From: Bacteroidales bacterium
Lineage (GTDB): Bacteria; Bacteroidota; Bacteroidia; Bacteroidales; F082
Assembly (NCBI GenBank): GCA_017531225.1
Contig: JAFXLL010000007.1
Span: forward strand, 62,001 to 126,000
DNA length: 64,000 bases
Direction of reading: 5' to 3'
Shown here one piece after another: positions 8,153-17,030 of this stretch; position 1 is the first letter of the stretch, and each line of letters opens with the position of its first letter. The translations under genes were made by a program, and so were the position numbers. Below the pieces are notes generated by a model, which did not search any database, had not been told where the DNA came from, and was given only the letters and a program-made list of their open reading frames with translations.

Positions 8153-9082
8153 TCAGAAAAGTGCTGGAGTGATATTAAGAGCTCCTGTCAAATCAGCAAC
8201 TTTCTCAAACCCATGCCGTTCGCAGTAATCCTTCATGCCTTCGGCGACCTTTGCTGAAATGGCGGGATCAATGAAGTTAGCCGTGCCGATCTCGATGGCA
8301 GAAGCACCGGCGAGCATGAACTCCACGGCATCGGTGGCATTGCTGATGCCACCCAAGCCCACTACAGGAATCTTCACTGCCTTAGCCACCTGCCACACCA
8401 TTCGTAAGGCCACAGGCTTTACACAAGCGCCCGACAGTCCACCAGTCACCATGGAGAGTTTCGGCGTGCGGCGTTCCGCATCGATAGCCATGCCCATCAG
8501 GGTATTAATCAAAGAGACTGAATCAGCGCCAGCAACTTCGGCCGCAAGGGCTATCTCAGCGATGTTGGTCACATTGGGTGAAAGCTTCACCATCAGGTGT
8601 TTGTGATACACTTTACGCACCTCCGAAACCACTTGCGAGATGCCTGCGCAGGTCACGCCGAAAGCCATACCACCTTGTTTCACATTGGGGCATGACACAT
8701 TCAGCTCGATGGCAGGAATCTTGTCCAAAGCATCAATCAACTCAGCGCCACGGACATAGTCTTCCAAGGTAGAGCCTGAGAGATTCAGAATCACGTTAGT
8801 ATCGAAATCCTTGATGCGTGGATAGATGGTATCGATAAAGTATTGAACGCCTTTATTTTGCAGTCCAACGCAGTTGAGCATTCCAGAAGGGGTCTCAGCC
8901 ATGCGCGGATAGGGATTGCCTTGGCGGGGATTGAGGGTGGTGCCTTTCACGATGATGCCACCCAACTGGGCCAGGTCAACGAAATCGGTGTATTCCTCGC
9001 CGTAGCCAAAGGTACCCGAGGCCGTCATCACGGGATTACGCAGCACCAAGCCGCGACCCAAATCGATCGTCATATTCACCAT
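8153..9082 (-). CDS. pyrD: Dihydroorotate dehydrogenase B, catalytic subunit
   Basis: 309 residues. It oxidises dihydroorotate to orotate in pyrimidine synthesis with FMN. Features: [16 protein letters not shown] near the N-terminus, [12 protein letters not shown] with the class 1B catalytic Cys in [42 protein letters not shown], and phosphate-binding [19 protein letters not shown]. Its start overlaps the pyrK stop by 7 bp, so the NAD-dependent heterotetramer PyrD2K2 is made from one message. Use of NAD rather than quinone fits an anaerobe. Confidence 0.95.
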   Translation of the reverse strand: MVNMTIDLGRGLVLRNPVMTASGTFGYGEEYTDFVDLAQLGGIIVKGTTLNPRQGNPYPRMAETPSGMLNCVGLQNKGVQYFIDTIYPRIKDFDTNVILNLSGSTLEDYVRGAELIDALDKIPAIELNVSCPNVKQGGMAFGVTCAGISQVVSEVRKVYHKHLMVKLSPNVTNIAEIALAAEVAGADSVSLINTLMGMAIDAERRTPKLSMVTGGLSGACVKPVALRMVWQVAKAVKIPVVGLGGISNATDAVEFMLAGASAIEIGTANFIDPAISAKVAEGMKDYCERHGFEKVADLTGALNITPALF

Positions 9083-9840
9083 TTCAACCTCCTTGTGTTA
9101 AATACCGGACCTTCCTTGCAAACGCAGAGGTTACCCTCGACGGTGTCCTCAACGCAGCACAGACAAGCGCCGAGACCGCAAGCCATCATGTGTTCGAGGG
9201 AGACCTCGCACCACACGTCGTTGGCTTTAGCGATGTCGGCCACTGCCATCATCATCCGTTTGGGACCGCACACATAGATCTTATCGAACTTCCGTTCTTT
9301 CCATACGCTATGCATCGTGACCATGCCTTTCTCGCCCAAGGAACCGTCCTCAGTGGTGACAAACGTCTCGCCAGTGGAACGATAGACATCCAGTCTGACG
9401 ATGTCGGAAGCTTTCTTGCCTCCCAGCAAAAATGCAGGTTTCACGCCCTTGGCAGCCATGCATTTGGCAAGGTAATAAAGTGGTGCGATGCCGATGCCAC
9501 CTCCCACGAGCAGCACTGTTTCATCCTTTTCGGGAAGTGTGTAGCCATTCCCAAGAGGTAGCACCAGATTGATGCAATCGCCCACCGCGGTGGCGGCGAG
9601 ATGACGAGTCCCCTCGCCAACCATCTGAACCAAAAGGCTGATTTCGTTGTTGGCCGGATCCACATCGTGGATGGAGATAGGGCGGCGTAAATAGGTGCTT
9701 GGCGATCCGTCGACACGAACCTGCACAAACTGTCCAGGGAGAACCTCCGGAAGCGGCTGTTCATCACGGAGTCGCAACAGCACCGAATGTCCGTAGCACT
9801 CCTTCCCAACCAGGGTGAAATCAGCGATTTGTTTCATCAT
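9076..9840 (-). CDS. pyrK: Dihydroorotate dehydrogenase B, electron-transfer subunit
   Basis: 254 residues. It passes electrons from the PyrD FMN through its [2Fe-2S] cluster and FAD to NAD. Visible: FAD-binding [14 protein letters not shown]-binding [25 protein letters not shown], and the cluster ligands in [14 protein letters not shown] with a further Cys in [10 protein letters not shown]. The ATG at 9840 overlaps the TGA of the upstream DUF5606 gene (ATGA), and a second ATG follows at once. Confidence 0.93.
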   Translation of the reverse strand: MMKQIADFTLVGKECYGHSVLLRLRDEQPLPEVLPGQFVQVRVDGSPSTYLRRPISIHDVDPANNEISLLVQMVGEGTRHLAATAVGDCINLVLPLGNGYTLPEKDETVLLVGGGIGIAPLYYLAKCMAAKGVKPAFLLGGKKASDIVRLDVYRSTGETFVTTEDGSLGEKGMVTMHSVWKERKFDKIYVCGPKRMMMAVADIAKANDVWCEVSLEHMMACGLGACLCCVEDTVEGNLCVCKEGPVFNTRRLKW

Positions 9841-10268
9841 GCTTCGCCTTCAGGTTTAGCTTCTTCGTTCTTTTCCTCCTCAGTGAAATCGAGCAGGTTC
9901 TTGTCCATCAGCATCTGATACCAGGCAAACACCTTCTTCATATCGGAAGGATACACGGCGTCTTGGTCGTAGTCGGGCATCACCTCAAGGAACTTGGCGC
10001 GAAGCTCGTCGTTTGAAGCCTTCTTGTAATCGAAATCCACCTTGTCACCCATCTTGTCATGGATGCATTTGAAGACTTCCTTGAGCGGTTTGTCCTCGTC
10101 GACGGAAAAGATGGAAATCTCTTCGAGAGAGCTCATGCGGTCGTGGGCGAATGCTGGAGAGCATTTACCGTCGATCAACGATTCAACAATGATTCTGCCA
10201 ATGGCTTGAGACTTGATTTGATACAGTCCTGGACGGCCTGCTATGGTGACAATTTTAGTTAAATCCAT
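9837..10268 (-). CDS. DUF5606 domain protein
   Basis: 143 residues. The N-terminus MDLTKIVTIAGRPGLYQIKS, then IIVESLIDGKCSPAF and RMSSLEEISIFS, is the conserved Bacteroidota DUF5606 pattern; the tail is Glu-rich. Function unknown. It is cytosolic (no signal or membrane segment), heads the pyrK-pyrD operon and overlaps pyrK by 4 bp, so a link to pyrimidine synthesis or simple co-expression is possible but unproven. Confidence 0.85.
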   Translation of the reverse strand: MDLTKIVTIAGRPGLYQIKSQAIGRIIVESLIDGKCSPAFAHDRMSSLEEISIFSVDEDKPLKEVFKCIHDKMGDKVDFDYKKASNDELRAKFLEVMPDYDQDAVYPSDMKKVFAWYQMLMDKNLLDFTEEEKNEEAKPEGEA

Positions 10269-10300
10269 ATTAAATACTTTTTAGTTGTTCAAAAAACGGG

Positions 10301-10308
10301 CAAAGATA
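10301..10308 (-). promoter_or_regulatory. -7 box for the DUF5606-pyrK-pyrD operon
   Basis: Reads TATCTTTG on the minus strand (TAnnTTTG), 33 bp before the ATG at 10268. Confidence 0.5.
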
Positions 10309-10336
10309 GGAATTATTTTTCGAAATCCGCCAAAGT

Positions 10337-11101
10337 TCACTTAAACTTCTGCCACAAGCGCGCCACCAATCCTTTCGGCAAAACGGCAATCAATGGTGGC
10401 AAATAATAATTCATCAAACCCGGCTTCACGACGCGACGATGATGGAACATCCTTCTCAAGGCACGGCGTACCAACCAGTGCGGGGTGCCGATCAAGCCAA
10501 TATTGACGCCCAATTTCAGCAGCGATGGCTTCAGCTTATAGAGCGGTGTGGCGATGGCCGCAGGACACACCGTGGTCACGCCTACGCCATAGGGACGCAT
10601 CTCAAAATACAACGACTTGCCGAAGCTCTTCAGATAGGCTTTGGTGGCCGAATAAATGGTAATACCAGGGCAAGGCAGCTTGGCCGCCATCGACGACATA
10701 TTGAGGATGTAGCCGCTGCCACGTTTCTTCATCTCCTCGCCATACAAGACGCAGAGCCTCGTCGGGGTGAACATGTGCAAACGCATCATCGTGAGCGCCT
10801 TGGCCTCGTTTTCGGTGGAGAGCTCCTCGAAGAAGAACATGCCAGCATTGTTGATCAGGATGTCGATCTGCAGGTTTTCCGCCTGGCAATAGCCAAACAG
10901 TTCCTCGGCAGCCGTTTCTTTGGCAAGATCCTGATAACGGCCAATCACATTGACGCCATAGGATTGCGAGAGTTCTGCTGCTGTTTTGGCCAATTCTTCC
11001 TGTTGGTTACTCACCAAAAGCAAGTCGTGGCCTTTGGCCGCCAATTGGCGTGCAAATTCCAGTCCCATACCTGAGCTTCCGCCCGTGATCAACGCTCTCA
11101 T
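10337..11101 (-). CDS. Short-chain dehydrogenase/reductase, candidate 3beta-hydroxysteroid dehydrogenase
   Basis: 254 residues from ATG 11101; the frame continues upstream only through non-ATG codons inside the preceding gene. Classical SDR: cofactor loop ITGGSSGMGLEFARQLA at the N-terminus, INNAGMFFFEEL, catalytic Ser in LNMSSMAA and YSATKAYLKSFG with Tyr-x3-Lys. One base separates it from the stop of the upstream flavin oxidoreductase, so it is the third gene of a three-gene operon. In Bacteroidota a cluster of SRD5A-like, flavin-oxidoreductase and SDR genes converts 3-oxo bile acids to isoallo forms; the SDR is then the 3beta-HSDH. That role is inferred from context only. Confidence 0.8.
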   Translation of the reverse strand: MRALITGGSSGMGLEFARQLAAKGHDLLLVSNQQEELAKTAAELSQSYGVNVIGRYQDLAKETAAEELFGYCQAENLQIDILINNAGMFFFEELSTENEAKALTMMRLHMFTPTRLCVLYGEEMKKRGSGYILNMSSMAAKLPCPGITIYSATKAYLKSFGKSLYFEMRPYGVGVTTVCPAAIATPLYKLKPSLLKLGVNIGLIGTPHWLVRRALRRMFHHRRVVKPGLMNYYLPPLIAVLPKGLVARLWQKFK

Positions 11102-11102
11102 A

Positions 11103-12332
11103 TCACAATGTCCTTTCCGCTTCGTCAATTTCCTTTTGCAGTTTCTCCGGCAGGTTTTCCACGCAGTGGTGACACTTCATCTCTAAGGTGTACATGCGGC
11201 CGATGCAGTAGTTAGAGTGCTTGCAGCCGCTGCGAGTGATCTCGCCGCGCTGAAGTTTGTTTACAAACTCGGTGTCGTGCACCAAGGCGCGCGCCACCTG
11301 CAAGCCCATGAAACCAGCATCAAGCACCTCTTCCATCTTTTCTTTCGAAATTAGGCCTCCCACATAGATCAACGGTAACTTCAAATTAGCCCGAAACACC
11401 TTGGCATCCTCCAAGAAGTAACCTTCGCTATAAGGTCTGGTGGGAATCATCAGTCGGCCTACGAAAGCCAAGCCCCACTTGAGCCACCAGAATTTTTTCA
11501 AGTCCATGTAATGGCGTAAGGTCTTCAAAGGCATGGCGCCACGCATCACCTCCATCGGAGCCTTACTAACGAAGCCCGCTGTCAGCACCAAGGCATGTAC
11601 GCCGAGACGTTCCAATTCTTGCGCCACCTTGATGCATTCCTCTTGCTGCATGCCGCCTTTGAAGCCGTCGTGCATGTTCACCTTGACCACCACGCCCATG
11701 TCGTCAGCCGCCACACGCATCACCTCTTCAATGACCAAACGCATGAAGCGCATACGGTTTTCAAGACTGCCACCAAACTCATCATGGCGACGGTTTGTGT
11801 AAGGTGACAGGAACTGGCTGATCAGGTAGCCATGTCCCGCATGGATCTCTACGCAGTCGAATCCCGCTTGACGAGCCAGCTCAACGGCATGTCCAAAGTC
11901 CTTCACCAAGCCATAGATCTCATCCTTGCGGAGCTTACGGACGAAAGTCGGAGAATAAAGGTTAAAGCCGCCTGAAGCGCCTACGGGCTTGCAGCCACAA
12001 GTGGCGCGATGCGTCATGTTGCCGCAATGACCCAACTGGATGGAGGCTTTGGCTCCCTCGGCATGGATGGCGTCGGTGAGCCGTTTCAGCTCGGGCACAA
12101 TCTCCTCGCGCATCCACAGCTGGCCGTTGAACGACAGTCCCGACTGACTCACAGCGGCATACGCCACCGTAGTCATGCCCACGCCGCCACGGGCTACCGC
12201 CGTGTGGTAGTTGAACAAATCCTCAGAAGGCCTGTTGCCATAGGCCATGTTTTCAAAAGCCGCAGAGCGGATCACCCTGTTGCGCAGGGTGACAGGTCCG
12301 ATCTGACAGGAAGTGAATATCTTTGATTCCAT
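11103..12332 (-). CDS. NADH:flavin oxidoreductase (OYE family), candidate steroid 5beta-reductase/ene-reductase
   Basis: 409 residues, an Old Yellow Enzyme TIM barrel. N-terminal LRNRVIRSAAFENMAYGN binds FMN; SIQLGHCGNM and EIHAGHGYLISQFLSP carry the active-site His residues; NRRHDEFGGSLENR is the family signature; a Gly in LIYVGGLIS binds the FMN phosphate. The end keeps paired cysteines (CKHSNYC, MKCHHC) reminiscent of the Fe-S motif of larger dienoyl-CoA-reductase relatives, but the FAD/NAD domains of those proteins are absent. Middle gene of the operon, 3 bp after the SRD5A-like gene. The 5BR-type role is inferred from the cluster. Confidence 0.85.
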   Translation of the reverse strand: MESKIFTSCQIGPVTLRNRVIRSAAFENMAYGNRPSEDLFNYHTAVARGGVGMTTVAYAAVSQSGLSFNGQLWMREEIVPELKRLTDAIHAEGAKASIQLGHCGNMTHRATCGCKPVGASGGFNLYSPTFVRKLRKDEIYGLVKDFGHAVELARQAGFDCVEIHAGHGYLISQFLSPYTNRRHDEFGGSLENRMRFMRLVIEEVMRVAADDMGVVVKVNMHDGFKGGMQQEECIKVAQELERLGVHALVLTAGFVSKAPMEVMRGAMPLKTLRHYMDLKKFWWLKWGLAFVGRLMIPTRPYSEGYFLEDAKVFRANLKLPLIYVGGLISKEKMEEVLDAGFMGLQVARALVHDTEFVNKLQRGEITRSGCKHSNYCIGRMYTLEMKCHHCVENLPEKLQKEIDEAERTL

Positions 12333-12335
12333 AGT

Positions 12336-13103
12336 TTACCAAATAAACGGGATCATCCGTTTTGTCTTTTTTGTATCCAGTTGATTACCAAACTCTACCT
12401 TATATCGGTCATAAATCCTCGACGCCCTTGGCGCTAAGTTGGCGAAGGTCCAAACGGCAAACACGGCTCCCGACCATGACCAGGTGAGGATGGCAAAGCC
12501 GATCCATTCCACCAACTCGCCAAAGTAATTGGCCGAGGTGACATAGCGGAACATGCCTTCCTTCGGAAGATAATGGCCTGAGTCGCCATCCTTGCGGAGA
12601 TTGCGAATGATATCATCCGACTGAATATTGATGTACATCCCAATCAGGAAAATCAAGAAACCGGAGATGAACTTCGGAGTGGTCAGCCAATCGGGACCAT
12701 AGTAGTCGTCAGGCGATAGATAAAAGATCCAGCCGCCCTGCATCAAGGCGTTCAGCACGTTGAATGTCACCCCCATCAAGATGATCGACAGAGGCATCAC
12801 GCTATTTCCACGCATGCGGAAAGGAAACACGAAGGAGCGCTGGATGTAATGGAGTTCAAACAAGAACAGAAAAGCCATTCGCACCAAATCATCACGTCGA
12901 TCCGAACACAGCCACAACACCAGCATGGCGATAAACACAGGCGCTTCCATCAGCACCCAGCCGAGTTTATTATTGATGGCCGGACCCCACTTTTTATCAT
13001 AGAACTTGCCGTAACCTGCATCCACGAAGAAAAGGCTCACAAACACCACCACAGCGATGCCTGTCATAACCATGAGAAAGATATTGAATTGATAAAGTGT
13101 CAT
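12336..13103 (-). CDS. Steroid 5-alpha-reductase family (SRD5A/DUF1295) membrane protein
   Basis: 255 residues with about six hydrophobic segments. The C-terminal half has the family hallmarks: IGMYINIQSDDIIRNLRK, GMFRYVTSANYFGELVEWIG, a WSWSGAVFAVWT span, NLAPRASRIYDRYKVEF and the terminal RMIPFIW. These enzymes reduce the C4-C5 double bond of 3-oxo-4-ene steroids with NADPH in the membrane. Length and motifs are close to human SRD5A1. First gene of a three-gene minus-strand operon; promoter box at 13130-13137. Substrate is inferred from family plus context. Confidence 0.85.
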   Translation of the reverse strand: MTLYQFNIFLMVMTGIAVVVFVSLFFVDAGYGKFYDKKWGPAINNKLGWVLMEAPVFIAMLVLWLCSDRRDDLVRMAFLFLFELHYIQRSFVFPFRMRGNSVMPLSIILMGVTFNVLNALMQGGWIFYLSPDDYYGPDWLTTPKFISGFLIFLIGMYINIQSDDIIRNLRKDGDSGHYLPKEGMFRYVTSANYFGELVEWIGFAILTWSWSGAVFAVWTFANLAPRASRIYDRYKVEFGNQLDTKKTKRMIPFIW

Positions 13104-13129
13104 TACTTGGATTCTTAAAAAGAAAACTG

Positions 13130-13137
13130 CAAAAGTA
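13130..13137 (-). promoter_or_regulatory. -7 box for the steroid-type operon
   Basis: Minus strand TACTTTTG fits TAnnTTTG, 26 bp before the ATG at 13103. It lies back to back with the plus-strand box at 13171. Confidence 0.45.
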
Positions 13138-13170
13138 AGATAATTCTGACAGATTTATAATAAAAAAACG

Positions 13171-13178
13171 TATATTTG
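13171..13178 (+). promoter_or_regulatory. -7 box for the CTD-protein/beta-helix operon
   Basis: TATATTTG fits TAnnTTTG, 25 bp before the ATG at 13204. Confidence 0.5.
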
Positions 13179-13203
13179 CCGTTTCAACTAAACCCACTGA
13201 CGA

Positions 13204-13686
13204 ATGAAAAAAAAGATCGTTAAAGCCCTGACGTTGCTATGCTTTATGGCTGGTTTCATGCTTCAAGCCAATGCGCAGAACGTCACCCTTGTCGTCACCA
13301 ATACCAATGGTTCTGAACAAACTTATCAGTTGACCGAAGAGAGTCAACTCCATTTTGAAAACGGCGAAAGACTTGTCATTGAAAATGCAAACGGCTCCAA
13401 CGTCACTTTGCAGCTTTCCGATATTCGTAAAATTGTATGCTCCGAAATGGTTGGCACCGAGGAAAACGCAGCTTCAAAGCTACAGATCCTCCCCAACCCT
13501 TCACATAACCAAGTCATCCTCAAAAACCTTTCAGGCAACTGCCAAGGACACATCTACACGCTCGACGGACGGATGGTCAAGGCTTTTGAGGCTTCCGAAG
13601 GCATGATGCTCGACATCAGCGACCTTTCCGAAGGAATGTATCTGCTCAACATCGATGGTCAAACCCTAAAACTGATGAAGCTATGA
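13204..13686 (+). CDS. Small secreted protein with T9SS C-terminal sorting domain
   Basis: 160 residues: a signal peptide ending in ANAQ at about residue 25, a short beta-rich middle with the common Bacteroidales motif VTLQLSDIRKIV, and from about residue 93 a type A T9SS sorting domain (LQILPNPSHNQVIL ... GHIYTLDGRMVKAF ... LSEGMYLLNIDGQTLKLMKL). Nothing catalytic is visible; almost the whole mature protein is the anchor domain. Its TGA overlaps the ATG of the beta-helix gene (ATGA), so the two are made together. Confidence 0.8.
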   Translation: MKKKIVKALTLLCFMAGFMLQANAQNVTLVVTNTNGSEQTYQLTEESQLHFENGERLVIENANGSNVTLQLSDIRKIVCSEMVGTEENAASKLQILPNPSHNQVILKNLSGNCQGHIYTLDGRMVKAFEASEGMMLDISDLSEGMYLLNIDGQTLKLMKL

Positions 13687-15950
13687 AAAAGATCGCATTC
13701 CTTTTGACCATTTTGATCAGTTGCCTCGGCCTGCAAGCCCAGGATTACTACATCAACCTGCATACGGCTGGACAGGTTATGTTTCAGAGCAATGTGAACG
13801 GAATCAATAGCATGAACTTCCAGGGAAGTAACCCCACTTCGCTCAACATCAACTTGTCGAACGACAATTACTCCTTCCCTATCAGTGCTTTTGACAGCAT
13901 CACTTTCGACCTTCAGAACCCGGCTCAACTTGGCGACACCGTGATGGTCAACTACAACGGAAGTACCGCTACCGTGCAGAATCCATTCCCGTCAAGCGTC
14001 TTTGTTACGACAAGCGGTGCGAAAGTCACCATCTCCTCCATCGGCACGTCGAACATCGTTTATTGCCTGTCAGGAACAGCTGAGCCTGGACGTTTCGAGA
14101 TTGAAAGCACCACCACTCCAACTATCTTGTTGAATGGAGTTAGTCTCACCAATCCCACTGGCAAAGCCATGGATTTGACCTGCGAAGATGGCATCATCCT
14201 CAAGCTTGCCGACGGCACTGAGAATCAGCTTTGCGATGGCGCGGAAAGCGACAAAAAAGCCGCTTTGATGTGCAACAACGACCTGCTCGTTCAAGGCAAC
14301 GGCACACTTACCGTGACAGGCCTCGTCCAACACGCCGCAAAGGTAAAAGGACAGCTTAACATGACTTCAGGAACTATCGTCGTTGCGAGCTCGGTCACCG
14401 ATGGCATTCACGCCGAAGGCCTTCTCGTTCAAGGCGGCAATATCAACGTGCTGTCATGCGGCGACGATGCCCTGACCAGCGAGTTGGATGCCTATATTTA
14501 CGGCGGCAACATCACGATTACCAGTAGCAGCGATAGCATCAACGCCATCTCTATCGATAGCACCTTAATCGTCAACGGAGGCACCATCGACATCAACATC
14601 ACTGGGAATGACGCCAAGTGTATCAAGGCTGACAAAGAGCTTACCATCAACGGCGGCACCTTCATCCTGAACCACTCAGGTGATGTGTCGAAAGGCATCA
14701 AGTCGAACCAAGCTATCACCATTACCGACGGTGACTTCACAATCGTTTCATCAGGCAGCACCGTTTTGGAAACCATTAGCGGCCAGAATGTGCCATCGTA
14801 TTGCACTGCCATCAAAGGCGACACCGACATCAACATCTCGGGCGGCACGTTCAATATCACTTTGCCTACCACCAACCATGGCGGAAAGAGCATCAGTGCC
14901 GATGGCAACCTGACCATCAGCGGTGGCACATTCGATATTCTTACGCAAGGTGACGGAGCGGCCTACACCGTTTCCGGCAACACCAAGGATGCCTACACCT
15001 CGTCGTGTATCAAGAGTGACGGCAACATGGTCATTTCAGGAGGTAACTTCACCTTGAGAAGCACGGGCTCAGGCGGCAAAGGTATCAGTGCAGACGGCAC
15101 TCTCGAGTTAGGCATTCCTAACGGTAACAACGAGGATTTGATTCTCGATGTCACAACCACTGGCAATCGCATCACCGTGTCTTCCGGTGGCGGCTGGCCC
15201 GGTGGCGGTGGTGGCGAATACGCCAATCCCAAAGCTATCAAGGCACAAGGACTGCTCACCATCAACAGCGGAACCACAACAGTTTTAACTACTGGCACCG
15301 GCGGTGAAGGTCTGGAATCAAAGACGCAAATCAATATCGAAGGTGGACAGCACTACTTCAAATGCTACGATGACTGCATCAATTCGTCAGGCAAGATAAT
15401 CTTCAACGACGGTGTGACCGTTTGCTTCAGCAACGGCAACGACGCTGTCGACTCGAACGCAGGACAAGCAGGTGCCATCACCATCGGCAACGGCGTTATT
15501 TTCGCCTATTCCACCAAAGGCAGCCCAGAGGAAGGTTTTGACTGCGACAACAACAACTACATCAGAATTACTGGTACCGGCATCGGAATCAGTGCAGGCG
15601 GTTCGCAAGGCGGCGGCTGGCCCGGTGGCGGTGGCGGAGGAGGCACTATCACCAACCCAGCGCAAGGCTACAAATTCTACACTAGCAGTTACAACTTCCA
15701 AACTGGGAAATACTACACTTTATCAAGCGCCAGTGGTTCGGGGGGCACCAACATGGTGACGTTTAGCTTCGAAGCCAACTGCAATAGTTCCCTTGCTCTC
15801 ATCACGGCAACAGGCATGGTAAGCGGTAGCACCTATTACGTAAAATATGGCAATGAAGCACCGACCAATCCGACAACGGAATTCCACGGAATATACCTCG
15901 GCGGAACCTCATCTGCATCAACGCAAGCATTCAGCTTTATTGCGCAGTGA
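13683..15950 (+). CDS. Cthe_2159-type parallel beta-helix, carbohydrate-binding-domain protein
   Basis: 755 residues with a signal peptide (LTILISCLGLQAQ). The N-terminal 80 residues carry the same FPISAFDSITFDL-type motif as its small partner. From about residue 125 it is a long series of beta-helix rungs: LNGVSLTNPTGKAMDLTCED, NITITSSSDSINAISIDS, and repeated ISGGTF / INGGTF turns, as in the Cthe_2159 family of calcium- and polysaccharide-binding proteins. Two Gly-rich WPGGGGG loops occur near residues 503 and 645. No T9SS sorting domain is evident at the C-terminus (ends STQAFSFIAQ). Likely exported and glycan binding; ligand unknown. Confidence 0.75.
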   Translation: MKKIAFLLTILISCLGLQAQDYYINLHTAGQVMFQSNVNGINSMNFQGSNPTSLNINLSNDNYSFPISAFDSITFDLQNPAQLGDTVMVNYNGSTATVQNPFPSSVFVTTSGAKVTISSIGTSNIVYCLSGTAEPGRFEIESTTTPTILLNGVSLTNPTGKAMDLTCEDGIILKLADGTENQLCDGAESDKKAALMCNNDLLVQGNGTLTVTGLVQHAAKVKGQLNMTSGTIVVASSVTDGIHAEGLLVQGGNINVLSCGDDALTSELDAYIYGGNITITSSSDSINAISIDSTLIVNGGTIDINITGNDAKCIKADKELTINGGTFILNHSGDVSKGIKSNQAITITDGDFTIVSSGSTVLETISGQNVPSYCTAIKGDTDINISGGTFNITLPTTNHGGKSISADGNLTISGGTFDILTQGDGAAYTVSGNTKDAYTSSCIKSDGNMVISGGNFTLRSTGSGGKGISADGTLELGIPNGNNEDLILDVTTTGNRITVSSGGGWPGGGGGEYANPKAIKAQGLLTINSGTTTVLTTGTGGEGLESKTQINIEGGQHYFKCYDDCINSSGKIIFNDGVTVCFSNGNDAVDSNAGQAGAITIGNGVIFAYSTKGSPEEGFDCDNNNYIRITGTGIGISAGGSQGGGWPGGGGGGGTITNPAQGYKFYTSSYNFQTGKYYTLSSASGSGGTNMVTFSFEANCNSSLALITATGMVSGSTYYVKYGNEAPTNPTTEFHGIYLGGTSSASTQAFSFIAQ

Positions 15951-15990
15951 GATAAAAGTTAAGAGATAAAAGATAAAAGATAAAAGTTAA
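15951..15990 (+). repeat. Short A-rich direct repeats
   Basis: GATAAAAGTTAA occurs at 15951-15962 and 15979-15990, with two further GATAAAA units between. The same 12-mer recurs at 45681-45692 after rnfA. Confidence 0.5.
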
Positions 15991-16009
15991 ACAACAAAAT
16001 AAACATAAA

Positions 16010-17017
16010 ATGATCAGTTACAAAGAATTAGGCCTCGTGAACACCAGAGCGATGTTTGCCAAGGCAGTCGATGGCGGCTATGCCATCCCAGCATTCAACT
16101 TCAATAACATGGAACAGTTGCAAGCCATCATCATGGCAGCAGTGGAGACCAAGTCACCCGTCATCCTGCAAGTGTCGAAAGGCGCTCGCAACTACGCCAA
16201 CCAGACCCTGCTGCGTTACATGGCAGAGGGAGCAGTGGAATATGCCAAGGAACTGGGCTGCGCCCATCCTGAAATCGTCCTCCATCTCGACCACGGCGAC
16301 AGCTTCGAGCTCTGCAAGTCGTGCATCGACATGGGCTTCTCATCCGTGATGATCGACGGTTCAGCCCTGCCTTACGACGAGAACGTGGCCCTCACGAAAA
16401 AGGTCGTCGACTACGCCCATCAGTTTGACGTGACCGTGGAAGGCGAACTCGGCGTGTTGGCTGGCGTGGAAGACGAAGTCGCCGCCGAAGAGAGCCACTA
16501 CACCAAGCCCGAAGAAGTCATCGACTTTGTCACCAAGACTGGTGTGGACAGCTTGGCCATCTCTATCGGCACCTCACACGGTGCCTATAAGTTCACCCCT
16601 GAACAGTGCACCGTGGATCCTCAGACTGGTCGTCTGGTTCCTCCTCCATTGGCCTTCGACGTACTCGAAGCTATCGAGAAGAAACTCCCCGGCTTCCCCA
16701 TCGTGCTTCATGGTTCCTCATCAGTGCCACAAGAAGAGGTCGACACCATCAACGCCAACGGTGGCTGCCTGAAAGCCGCTGTAGGTATCCCCGAGGAGCA
16801 GCTCCGCAAAGCCGCCAAGAGCGCCGTCTGCAAGATCAACATTGACTCTGACAGCCGTCTCGCCATGACCGCCGCCATCCGCAAGACCTTAGCCGAGAAG
16901 CCCGCTGAGTTCGACCCAAGAAAGTATTTGGGACCAGCTCGCGATAACATGAAAAAGCTCTACATCCATAAGATTGTCAACGTCTTGGGTTCGAATGATA
17001 AATTAATCGAAAAATAA
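16010..17017 (+). CDS. fba: Class II fructose-bisphosphate aldolase
   Basis: 335 residues. Zn-dependent cleavage of fructose-1,6-bisphosphate in glycolysis/gluconeogenesis. Features: YAIPAFNFNNMEQLQAII at the N-terminus, zinc ligand His in LHLDHGDSFE, VEGELGVLAGVEDEV with the acid/base Glu, SLAISIGTSHGAYKF, VLHGSSSVPQ with another zinc His, and KINIDSDSRLAMTAAIRK for phosphate binding. Cytosolic. No -7 box was found just upstream; the leader consists of the A-rich repeats. Confidence 0.95.
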   Translation: MISYKELGLVNTRAMFAKAVDGGYAIPAFNFNNMEQLQAIIMAAVETKSPVILQVSKGARNYANQTLLRYMAEGAVEYAKELGCAHPEIVLHLDHGDSFELCKSCIDMGFSSVMIDGSALPYDENVALTKKVVDYAHQFDVTVEGELGVLAGVEDEVAAEESHYTKPEEVIDFVTKTGVDSLAISIGTSHGAYKFTPEQCTVDPQTGRLVPPPLAFDVLEAIEKKLPGFPIVLHGSSSVPQEEVDTINANGGCLKAAVGIPEEQLRKAAKSAVCKINIDSDSRLAMTAAIRKTLAEKPAEFDPRKYLGPARDNMKKLYIHKIVNVLGSNDKLIEK

Positions 17018-17030
17018 TCGAATATGAAAG

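Noticed and set aside
15951-15990. Possible CRISPR-like or regulatory repeat array
   Set aside because: Units are 7-12 bases with no spacers of constant length, and there are no cas genes.
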